A stretch of DNA of 64,000 nt from NCBI RefSeq assembly GCF_023218075.1, contig NZ_JALPTB010000008.1:1-64000 (forward strand). Reading direction: 5' to 3'. Position 1 is the first letter of the stretch; each line of letters begins with the position of its first letter. The position numbers and the translations under genes are program-made. This DNA is from Rhodococcus sp. HM1. Lineage in GTDB: Bacteria; Actinomycetota; Actinomycetes; Mycobacteriales; Mycobacteriaceae. Below the pieces are notes generated by a model that was given only the letters and a program-made list of their open reading frames with translations, did no database searches and was not told the origin of the DNA. This document shows, one piece after another, positions 55,418-61,826 of the stretch.

Positions 55418-57003
55418 CCGCTCGTCAGCCGGCGGACGAGGCGGCGCGCGGGTCCGCCGGCGGTGTCGGTCAGCGCGGCCCGGGCGGCGCTGCGTCCGCT
55501 CGCGCCCGACACGCCGCCGCCGGGATGTGTCGACGCACCGGTCAGATACAGCCCGGGCGCGTCGGGCACCCGATGCCGGGAGAGTTCCGGCAGCGGCCGC
55601 CACATGAACATCTGGTCCAGGGACATTTCCACATGCATGACGTTGCCGCCGATCATGCCCAGTTCCTGCTCGATGTTCTCGGGGGTCTGGATGTGCCGGT
55701 GCCGGATCGACGCGGTGAACCCGGGCGCACGCGACTCCATCTCGGCGACGATCCGGTCGGCCTCGGTTTCGGCGAGGTCGGTCCAGCGGCGACCACCGGA
55801 CAGCCGGTGCGGATGCCACTGGGCCCACAACGTCACCTGGTGCTCACCCGCCGGTGCGATGGACGGATCCAATGCGGTGAAACTCATCCCGAGGACCGCC
55901 GGGCGCGGCGGCAGTTCGCCGGCGAGCGCGGCACCGTGTGCAAGCCGCAGGTGGGCCCGGTCCTCGACCAGCAGTTGCAGTCCGCGCGTGGTGTCGGCGG
56001 CGGACTCGGCCCCGGCGTAGGCGGGAAGCGCGTCGGTGGCCAGGCGCAGCACCATCCCGATGCCCGGCCCGACGCGGATGCGGCGACGCCAGTCGGTCAG
56101 CCGCGCGCGGTCGTAGCCGCCGCGTTCGAGCAGGTCCAGCGTGGTCAGGATGTGGCATCCGGCGACCACCGTGCGCGCGGTGACGGTGCGGCCCGATTCG
56201 GTCCGGACCACCCACCCGCCGCCCGAGCGGCGCAGTTCGGTGACGCCGTCGCCGAGGGTGACGGTGCCGCCGTCCGCGGCGAGCCGGGCAGCGAGAGCGC
56301 GGGTGAGGGCACCACTGCCGCCGACCGCCCGGCCCGGGGGCAGCGTGTGCATCAGGGCCGCGAACCCGACCATGGGCGCGGTTCCCGGTTCGGACATCGG
56401 GGGCCCCGACTGCGCGCCGAACCACGCGAGCGCGGCCTTCAGCGGCTCGTCGTCGAAGTACTCGTCGAGCAGCGCGTCGCCGGAAGCCAGGAACTGCCGC
56501 GACAGGTCGCTGCCGCCGCTGCCGGTGTCCAGACCCCAGAACGACGAGAGGAGGTGCCGTCCGGTGGGCGGCGCGGAGAACGAGCGCATCACGGCGGCAC
56601 TGCGGGGACCCCACACGTCGACGAAACGCCGATAGGCGTCGGCTTCGCGTGGGCCGCATGCGGTTTCGATCGATCGGCAGGTGCGGTCGAGGTCGCGATG
56701 GAAGACGATGCCCGGACGGTCGCTGCCCGGTGGCGCGGGCGCGAACGCCCACGGGTCGCAGTCGAGGTAGCGCAACCCGAAACCGTCGAGCTCCAGTTCC
56801 TCGAGGATGCCGGTGTGCCGGATCATGATGTGCGCGGACGAACCGCGGTCGACGGCGTGGCCCGGGAACCGTTCGACGGTGGAGACGGCGCCCCCGAGCA
56901 CGGTGTCGCGTTCGAGCACCTCCACCGACCGGCCGGCGCGTGCGAGATAGCACGCGGAGACGAGGGCGTTGTGCCCGGAACCCACCACGACTGCGTCGAT
57001 CAC
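55414..57003 (-). CDS. crtO: FAD-dependent carotenoid oxygenase, CrtO-type ketolase
   Basis: The 529-residue protein is a phytoene-desaturase-like flavoprotein with the dinucleotide motif VVVGSGHNALVSACYLARAG and the C-terminal LYLTGASTHPGGGVSGASGR. The GSGHNAL variant and the overall pattern match CrtO-type beta-ionone ring ketolases known from Rhodococcus, Deinococcus and cyanobacteria rather than CrtI. It probably introduces a 4-keto group. GNAT gene ends nine bases upstream; cruF overlaps downstream. Alternative: a general carotenoid isomerase/desaturase. Confidence 0.82.
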   Translation of the reverse strand: MIDAVVVGSGHNALVSACYLARAGRSVEVLERDTVLGGAVSTVERFPGHAVDRGSSAHIMIRHTGILEELELDGFGLRYLDCDPWAFAPAPPGSDRPGIVFHRDLDRTCRSIETACGPREADAYRRFVDVWGPRSAAVMRSFSAPPTGRHLLSSFWGLDTGSGGSDLSRQFLASGDALLDEYFDDEPLKAALAWFGAQSGPPMSEPGTAPMVGFAALMHTLPPGRAVGGSGALTRALAARLAADGGTVTLGDGVTELRRSGGGWVVRTESGRTVTARTVVAGCHILTTLDLLERGGYDRARLTDWRRRIRVGPGIGMVLRLATDALPAYAGAESAADTTRGLQLLVEDRAHLRLAHGAALAGELPPRPAVLGMSFTALDPSIAPAGEHQVTLWAQWHPHRLSGGRRWTDLAETEADRIVAEMESRAPGFTASIRHRHIQTPENIEQELGMIGGNVMHVEMSLDQMFMWRPLPELSRHRVPDAPGLYLTGASTHPGGGVSGASGRSAARAALTDTAGGPARRLVRRLTSG

Positions 57004-57012
57004 GGGCTCAGG

Positions 57013-57645
57013 CTATCGCCGCGGTCCGGTCTCGAGCGGCGGCCGGGTCTCGATCGTGAGGGGGAGCTCGCGCCCGAGCACCGCGAACGGTCGCGCATCA
57101 CCGGTGAAGACGAACCCGCGCACCACGTCGCGGAAGCCGAGGCGGCGGTACAGCCGCCACGCGCGGTTGTCCTCGTCCGGTACCTCGGGGGTGGACAGGA
57201 GCACCGCGCGCTCCGGCCGGTCGTCGAGCAGTCGCAGCAGGAGGGCTTCGCCGATGCGGTGTCCCTGCGCATCGGGATGAACGTGCAGTTCGGTCAGTTC
57301 GAAGTAGTCGCCGAGTGTGGCGTCGATCTGTTCGACGGAATATCCCGCGTGCCGCATCCCGGTGCGGACCTGCTGGTTCCACCACTGCTGCGGAGCGCCG
57401 CGGTAGCCGTACGCGATCGCGACGAGGGTCGACGGGTCGTGCGGGAGGGCGGCGGCCACGGCACGCCACCCGGGACGGCCGGCATGTTCGGACCACATCG
57501 GGGCGCGGTGGTACTCGGTTCCGCGGGGATATTTCATGGCCGCGACGTAGATGGGCAGCATCTGGGGCAGGCGCGCGCGGAATTCCGCGGGGGACAGGTC
57601 GAGAAGAATCGGCGCCGCGTCGTGCGGGATCGGGTCCGTGCTCAT
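57013..57645 (-). CDS. GNAT family N-acetyltransferase
   Basis: The 210-residue protein has a C-terminal GNAT fold with acetyl-CoA motif A seen in LHVHPDAQGHRIGEALLLRLL (Q/R-x-x-G-x-G/A type, near residue 125) and a following RLGFRDVVRGF segment. The position matches mycobacterial Rv2170, described as a lysine acetyltransferase acting on isocitrate dehydrogenase; substrate here is unknown. It ends nine bases before crtO, so it may be the first gene of the crtO-cruF-lppM-cruG series. Confidence 0.85.
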   Translation of the reverse strand: MSTDPIPHDAAPILLDLSPAEFRARLPQMLPIYVAAMKYPRGTEYHRAPMWSEHAGRPGWRAVAAALPHDPSTLVAIAYGYRGAPQQWWNQQVRTGMRHAGYSVEQIDATLGDYFELTELHVHPDAQGHRIGEALLLRLLDDRPERAVLLSTPEVPDEDNRAWRLYRRLGFRDVVRGFVFTGDARPFAVLGRELPLTIETRPPLETGPRR

Positions 57646-57667
57646 GCGGGGAGGAGTCCGCCTTCCC

Positions 57668-57698
57668 TTGACGATATGTCGGTGGGTCCAGCTATATT
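57668..57698 (+). promoter_or_regulatory. Promoter before the SOS box (TTGACG ... TATATT)
   Basis: TTGACG (57668-57673) and TATATT (57693-57698) form a sigma-70-like promoter with a 19-bp spacer, unusually close to consensus for this GC-rich DNA. A LexA site overlaps the expected transcription start region. Confidence 0.6.
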
Positions 57699-57705
57699 GA
57701 ATACG

Positions 57706-57721
57706 TCGAACGCATGTTCGA
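57706..57721. promoter_or_regulatory. LexA (SOS) box
   Basis: TCGAACGCATGTTCGA is a perfect match to the actinobacterial SOS box TCGAAC-N4-GTTCGA, with the symmetry extended by one more base on each side. It begins seven bases after the -10 element TATATT, where LexA would block transcription toward the HEPN gene at 57796. Confidence 0.85.
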
Positions 57722-57725
57722 CAAC

Positions 57726-57770
57726 GGTGATCCGGTGATGTTCGAGGGAAGCGAACATCCCCGGATCACC
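57726..57770 (+). other. Leader hairpin between SOS box and HEPN gene
   Basis: GGTGATCCGG pairs with CCGGATCACC, then after a two-base internal loop ATGTTCG pairs with CGAACAT around the loop AGGGAAG. The hairpin would be in the 5' leader of the HEPN mRNA, ending 12 bases before the ribosome-binding site. Confidence 0.6.
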
Positions 57771-57795
57771 CACCCGAGTCACGGGGAGGTGAGTG

Positions 57796-58254
57796 ATGGT
57801 CGTGCCACAGGTTGCCGACGGGGGAGCAGGGTTCGGACGTCGAGGCTGCGTAACGCGTCCGGTGTCCTCGCGGGCGGCGACGATGCTGCGCCGGGCCGAC
57901 GAGTTGCTGTCCGAGGCCGCCGGGACCCGCGACGCCGCGGAACGCTTCCAACTCGCCTACCTCGCCGCGCTGCGGGGAGCGGGGGCCGTGCTCGCGGTCG
58001 CCGAGGTTCGCGCCGGTCAGGTGGTCCGGCGCGCCCGGACCCGAAACGCGTGGGTGCTCATGGCGAAGGCGGATCCGGGATTCGCGCGCTGGGCGTACTT
58101 CTTCGCCGACCGCTCCGAGACCCGGGCTGCGATCGAGTCCGGCATCACACGGACGCTGCCGGCCGACGAGGCCGACAGGTTCTACGGCGAGGTCGGGTCG
58201 TTTCTCCACGAGGTGGAGGATTGTCTCTCCGATCGTGTGACCGTTCCCGAGTGA
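57796..58254 (+). CDS. SAV_6107-type HEPN domain protein, SOS-controlled
   Basis: The 152-residue all-helical protein resembles the SAV_6107 HEPN family of actinobacteria: RAATMLRRADELLSEAAG, RFQLAYLAALRGAGAVLAVAEVR and the C-terminal EVEDCLSDRV. Catalytic HEPN RNases carry an R-x4-6-H motif; no histidine in that context is seen, so a nuclease role is not supported. ATG 57796 is six bases after GGGGAGG; a GTG at 57793 is the alternative. The SOS box and promoter 75-130 bp upstream indicate DNA-damage control. The DUF3040 gene follows 184 bp later, then the division cluster. Confidence 0.78.
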   Translation: MVVPQVADGGAGFGRRGCVTRPVSSRAATMLRRADELLSEAAGTRDAAERFQLAYLAALRGAGAVLAVAEVRAGQVVRRARTRNAWVLMAKADPGFARWAYFFADRSETRAAIESGITRTLPADEADRFYGEVGSFLHEVEDCLSDRVTVPE

Positions 58255-58438
58255 GCGCGGGACCTTCGGCGCCGGGCCGCGGGGACGTTCGGAAGCCCGT
58301 GCGGGACTCCGTGTCGGAGTTGGTGGTCCAGCGCATGATGTACTCGTATTATGAGAATCAGGCGGCCGTCAAAGTCGGCCCCCCGTCGTTTCCACCGGAG
58401 GAATCGGCGGCCACCGTTTTAGTGCCGGGGGAGGTACC

Positions 58439-58858
58439 GTGCCACTCTCCGAGCACGAGCAGCGCATGCTCGATCAGATCGAGAGCGCGCTCTATGCTGA
58501 GGATCCCAAGTTCGCCTCGACCGTCCGAGGCAGTCGGTTGGGCATGGCAGGCAGCCGTCGACGGCTGCAGGCCGGTGCGCTGTTCGTAGTGGGTCTGGCG
58601 TTGTTGATCGCGGGTGTCGCCCTGCCGGTGAAGCCGGGCGGGTTCCCGATCATCAGCCTGCTCGGCTTTCTTGTGATGTTCGGCGCGGGCGTTCTGCTCC
58701 TCGTCGGAGGTCGGCGCGGAAAGCCGCTCGGTGATGCTCCTCGCGGGGGCGGATCCGGTTCCGGGCAGGGAACCCGGGCCCGAGGGAACCGCAAATCCAC
58801 CGGTGGGTTCACCCATCGGATGGAGGAACGCTTCCGGCGGCGTTTCGAACAGGAATAG
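58439..58858 (+). CDS. DUF3040 membrane protein
   Basis: The 139-residue protein starts PLSEHEQRMLDQIESALYAEDPKF, the typical DUF3040 N-terminus, and has two transmembrane helices (about 45-62 and 68-88) followed by a basic Gly/Arg/Ser-rich tail. The function is unknown. GTG 58439 follows GGGGGAGG. The 184-bp gap upstream has no gene; TATTAT (58347-58352) may be a -10 element. It corresponds to Rv2169c and sits upstream of mraZ in many relatives. A hairpin follows at 58895-58929. Confidence 0.88.
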   Translation: MPLSEHEQRMLDQIESALYAEDPKFASTVRGSRLGMAGSRRRLQAGALFVVGLALLIAGVALPVKPGGFPIISLLGFLVMFGAGVLLLVGGRRGKPLGDAPRGGGSGSGQGTRARGNRKSTGGFTHRMEERFRRRFEQE

Positions 58859-58894
58859 CTGCGAGTTCGCCCACGAGTAGAAGGCAGTCCGCGA

Positions 58895-58929
58895 AACGGC
58901 GCGACCCCATGTAAAGGGGTCGCGCCGTT
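58895..58929 (+). terminator. Perfect 14-bp hairpin after DUF3040 gene
   Basis: AACGGCGCGACCCC and its exact complement surround the loop ATGTAAA, 37 bp after the stop codon. Confidence 0.7.
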
Positions 58930-59172
58930 CGTCGTCTCGGGGATGCCGCGACGTGCGTCACGTGCGTGCCGGGCGCGATGCGCGCATCGCCCCGTATTTA
59001 CCCCTCGGATTCACCCCACCCGACTCCTCCCACATCGCCCCACCGAGCTGCGGGACGCCTCCGAGTCGGTCCGGAGCGGTCGCATCGACCTGGGGTTTTC
59101 CGGTGTCGATCGGAGCCGGCCGGGGACGCGCACGGCCGGTGGCTGCCGCGGAGACCTGCCGACCCGAAAACG

Positions 59173-59187
59173 CCCCACTCCACCCCA
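59173..59187 (-). promoter_or_regulatory. Inverted MraZ-type repeat pair
   Basis: On the minus strand TGGGG-N5-TGGGG is present, the spacing seen in MraZ boxes but in the opposite orientation and about 65 bp upstream of the main box. A weaker pair TGGGG-N5-TGGGA lies at 59042-59028. Confidence 0.5.
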
Positions 59188-59250
59188 CCTCCGTTGAGCA
59201 GCGATTTCGGGTGAAACGCCCGGCGATTCGGGCCCGTAATTGGTTGAACG

Positions 59251-59275
59251 TGGGGCAAAGTGGGGTACTGTGGGT
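59251..59275 (+). promoter_or_regulatory. MraZ-binding repeats before mraZ
   Basis: Three TGGGN repeats (TGGGG at 59251, TGGGG at 59261, TGGGT at 59271) are spaced by exactly five bases. This is the direct-repeat operator known for MraZ, which autoregulates the division and cell-wall cluster. Confidence 0.88.
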
Positions 59276-59344
59276 CGCGGCGGAGCGGCTCGGGTTGCCC
59301 CGCCGGAGACGAATGGTCCGGCCGACTAGGGCGGGGGGTGGCGA

Positions 59345-59776
59345 GTGTTTCTCGGCACCCATACCCCGAAGTTGGATGACAAGGGTCGGCTCACGTTGCC
59401 GGCGAAGTATCGAGACGAACTGGCGGGAGGGCTGATGATCACCAAAGGGCAAGACCACAGCCTGACCGTGTTTCCGCGCGACGAGTTCGCGGCGCTCGCG
59501 GAGCGGGCCGCTGCCGCGTCGCGCAGCAATCCGCAGGCGCGCGCATTCCTGCGCAGCCTCGCGTCCGGCACCGACGAACAGCGACCCGACGCGCAGGGCC
59601 GGATCACGCTCTCCGCGGCACACCGCAAGTACGCCGGGCTCACCAAGGACTGCGTCGTGATCGGGGCGATCAAGCACCTCGAGATCTGGGACGCGACGGC
59701 GTGGGAGACCTACCTCGCCGAACACGAAGAAGAGTTTTCGGAGGCGAGGGACGAGGCGCTGCAAGACATCCTGTAA
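59345..59776 (+). CDS. mraZ: Transcriptional regulator MraZ
   Basis: MraZ is a ring-forming SpoVT/AbrB-fold DNA-binding protein that represses the dcw cluster promoter. The 143-residue length is typical; both AbrB-like repeats are visible, [16 protein letters not shown] and the second [22 protein letters not shown] 59345 ([14 protein letters not shown]) follows a G-rich GGGGGG segment. Its presumed operator of three TGGGN repeats lies 70-95 bp upstream. rsmH is 244 bp downstream, a wider gap than in many genomes. Confidence 0.96.
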   Translation: MFLGTHTPKLDDKGRLTLPAKYRDELAGGLMITKGQDHSLTVFPRDEFAALAERAAAASRSNPQARAFLRSLASGTDEQRPDAQGRITLSAAHRKYAGLTKDCVVIGAIKHLEIWDATAWETYLAEHEEEFSEARDEALQDIL

Positions 59777-59828
59777 ACCGCTGCTTCGGTCGCGCGGCGA
59801 GTGCCGCGAGGCCTCTGCCCGAGGCCGA

Positions 59829-59894
59829 CCCTGACGCACTTCCCCAGCGCCAGGTTCGGCAACGGAGCCCTGACGCACTTCCCCAGCGCCAGGT
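59829..59894 (+). repeat. 27-bp direct repeat forming tandem hairpins
   Basis: The 27-base unit starting CCCTGACGCACTTCCC occurs exactly at 59829-59855 and 59868-59894 (period 39). Within each, CCTGACGC pairs with GCGCCAGG (one mismatch) around the identical loop ACTTCCCCA, giving two tandem stem-loops in the leader of rsmH. No coding frame is credible here. Confidence 0.75.
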
Positions 59895-60020
59895 CCCCGA
59901 ATCGGACAGAGACCTCGATGCATTCGCCGCCCGCGTATCGGCACGCCGACGACCGTCCACCGATCGAACCCCACGTCTCGATTCGTTTCCCGAATCGACC
60001 GAACAGGAAGCGCAGGAAAC

Positions 60021-61046
60021 ATGGTGGACGGCGAGGACGACGCGAAATCCGGTGCAGCCGGTGACGTCCCCGCCGAAGGTTTCGCGCATGTTCCCGTGCT
60101 GCTCGAACGCGCCGACGAGCTGCTCGGTCCGGCGATCGAGGCGATGGGCCCCGGTGGTGAGGGTGCCGTGTACGTCGACGCGACCCTCGGTCTCGGCGGG
60201 CACTCGGAGCACTTCCTGCGTACCTACCCGGGATTGCGTCTGATCGGTCTCGACCGCGATCCGGACGCCTTGGCCATCGCGAAGGCGCGCCTCGCGCCGT
60301 TCGCGGACCGGACCGATTTCGTCCATACCCGCTACGACGGGATCGCCGACGCGCTCGAAGAGTGCGGACTCGATCGGATCGGGTCGGTCCACGCGATCCT
60401 GTTCGATCTCGGGGTGTCCTCGATGCAGCTGGACGAGGCCGGCCGGGGCTTCGCGTACTCGCAGGACGCGCCGCTCGACATGCGGATGGACCCGACCGTC
60501 GGCATCACCGCCGCCGACGTGCTCAACACGTACAGCCACGGCGACCTCGCCCGCATCCTCAGCACCTACGGGGAGGAGCGGTTCGCGGGGAAGATCGCCT
60601 CCGAGATCGTGCGGACGCGCGAGAAGACGCCGTTCCGGACCAGCGGGCAGCTCGTCGAACTGCTCTATCGGACGATCCCGGCCGCGTCGCGCCGCACCGG
60701 CGGTCATCCCGCCAAACGCACGTTCCAGGCGCTGCGGGTGGAGGTCAACGCCGAACTCGACTCGCTCCGGGCCGCTGTGCCGGCGGCTCTCGACGCGCTC
60801 GCCGTCGGCGGGCGCGTGGTGTTCATGTCGTACCAGTCCCTCGAGGATCGGGTGGTCAAGGCGGAGCTCGCTCCGCGCTCGAAGTCCCGGAGCCCCGAGG
60901 GGCTGCCCGTGGAACTGCCCGGGATGGGACCGGAACTGAGAATCCTCACCCGGGGTGCGGAGAAGGCCTCCCCACAGGAGGTGGAGCGCAATCCACGCTC
61001 GGCGCCCGTACGCCTGCGTGCCGCAGAACGAATCGCCAGGAGGTAA
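60021..61046 (+). CDS. rsmH: 16S rRNA (cytosine(1402)-N(4))-methyltransferase
   Basis: RsmH (MraW) methylates C1402 of 16S rRNA with S-adenosylmethionine. The 341-residue protein has [15 protein letters not shown], the SAM-binding motif [16 protein letters not shown] near residue 50, [21 protein letters not shown] and the C-terminal [22 protein letters not shown] 60021 follows CAGGAA. ftsL follows three bases after the stop codon. The 244-bp leader contains the tandem hairpin repeat at 59829-59894. Confidence 0.96.
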   Translation: MVDGEDDAKSGAAGDVPAEGFAHVPVLLERADELLGPAIEAMGPGGEGAVYVDATLGLGGHSEHFLRTYPGLRLIGLDRDPDALAIAKARLAPFADRTDFVHTRYDGIADALEECGLDRIGSVHAILFDLGVSSMQLDEAGRGFAYSQDAPLDMRMDPTVGITAADVLNTYSHGDLARILSTYGEERFAGKIASEIVRTREKTPFRTSGQLVELLYRTIPAASRRTGGHPAKRTFQALRVEVNAELDSLRAAVPAALDALAVGGRVVFMSYQSLEDRVVKAELAPRSKSRSPEGLPVELPGMGPELRILTRGAEKASPQEVERNPRSAPVRLRAAERIARR

Positions 61047-61049
61047 CCG

Positions 61050-61826
61050 ATGACCGTTCAGGTGGCATCCCCGCTCCGTCGTTCGGCGCGATCCACGGCG
61101 GCGCAGCGCGCGTACCAGCGGCGGAACCAGCGCGCCGCCCACCTCGGTGTGACCGGCGAGTCGCGGGGCGCGACCACGGCGACGCAGCAGCCCACGGTGG
61201 CGACCCGGATCCCGTTCGTCGCAACGATCCTCGCGCTGCTCGGCGTCGGCATGGCCGTCACGCTGCTGCTGACGACCCGCGCGGCGGAAGACTCCTACCA
61301 GCTCAGCGCCGCCCGGGCGCACAACGAGACCCTGCGGCAGGAACGCGCGGTTCTGCAGCGCGACGTGGAAGCCGGGAACTCGGCGCCCGTGCTCGCGGTG
61401 AAGGCCGCCGAACTCGGCATGATTCCGACCGGGGAGGTCGCGCGCCTGGTCGTCGGTGAAGACGGCTCGGTCCGGGTCGTGGGGACGCCGACCGCGGCGA
61501 ACGGCGCACCGGCGGCGCCGTTGAACGCCCCGACCGCGGCCGACCGCACCGGGCCCGCGCCGCTGGCCGGCAGTGCGGGAACCGAGAATCCGCGGCCGCT
61601 GTCGCTGGGTGGTGACCGATCGGAGAACCCGGCCCCGGTGCCGGCCCCGGCACGGGCGGAAGCCCCCGCGCCCGCGGTGGCACCCGCACCTGCACCGGCA
61701 GCCGCACCTGCGCCGACGGAGCCCGCCGCCACGCCGGAGACCGGTAATGCGGCCGTCGCGCCGCCGCAGGCGGAACAATTGATGCCCGTGAACCCGACGA
61801 CGCAGTCCGAGGACGGGCGCCGGTGA
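61050..61826 (+). CDS. ftsL: FtsL-like septum protein with Pro/Ala-rich tail
   Basis: The 258-residue protein has a basic N-terminal cytoplasmic part (to about 50), one membrane helix (PFVATILALLGVGMAVTLLLTT, about 55-75) and a short coiled coil (about 80-125), the topology of FtsL, which bridges the divisome. The rest (about 140-258) is a low-complexity Pro/Ala-rich tail typical of actinobacterial versions (Rv2164c). ATG 61050 follows AGGAGG in the end of rsmH. Its stop overlaps the pbpB start as GTGA. Confidence 0.88.
   Translation: MTVQVASPLRRSARSTAAQRAYQRRNQRAAHLGVTGESRGATTATQQPTVATRIPFVATILALLGVGMAVTLLLTTRAAEDSYQLSAARAHNETLRQERAVLQRDVEAGNSAPVLAVKAAELGMIPTGEVARLVVGEDGSVRVVGTPTAANGAPAAPLNAPTAADRTGPAPLAGSAGTENPRPLSLGGDRSENPAPVPAPARAEAPAPAVAPAPAPAAAPAPTEPAATPETGNAAVAPPQAEQLMPVNPTTQSEDGRR

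Larger units (their letters stand above)
58859..59344. other. 486-bp mraZ upstream region
   Basis: No gene is seen here. The region holds the DUF3040 terminator (58895-58929), two inverted MraZ-type repeat clusters (59028-59042 and 59173-59187) and the main MraZ box (59251-59275). Confidence 0.7.

Noticed and set aside
57714-57795. Frame starting at ATG 57714 inside the SOS box
   Set aside because: The ATG is part of the LexA palindrome and its translation has no family; the HEPN frame has a proper ribosome-binding site.
59777-60020. Small frame with repeated LTHFPSAR peptide between mraZ and rsmH
   Set aside because: The repetition comes from a DNA-level direct repeat able to form hairpins; no ribosome-binding site or family supports a protein.
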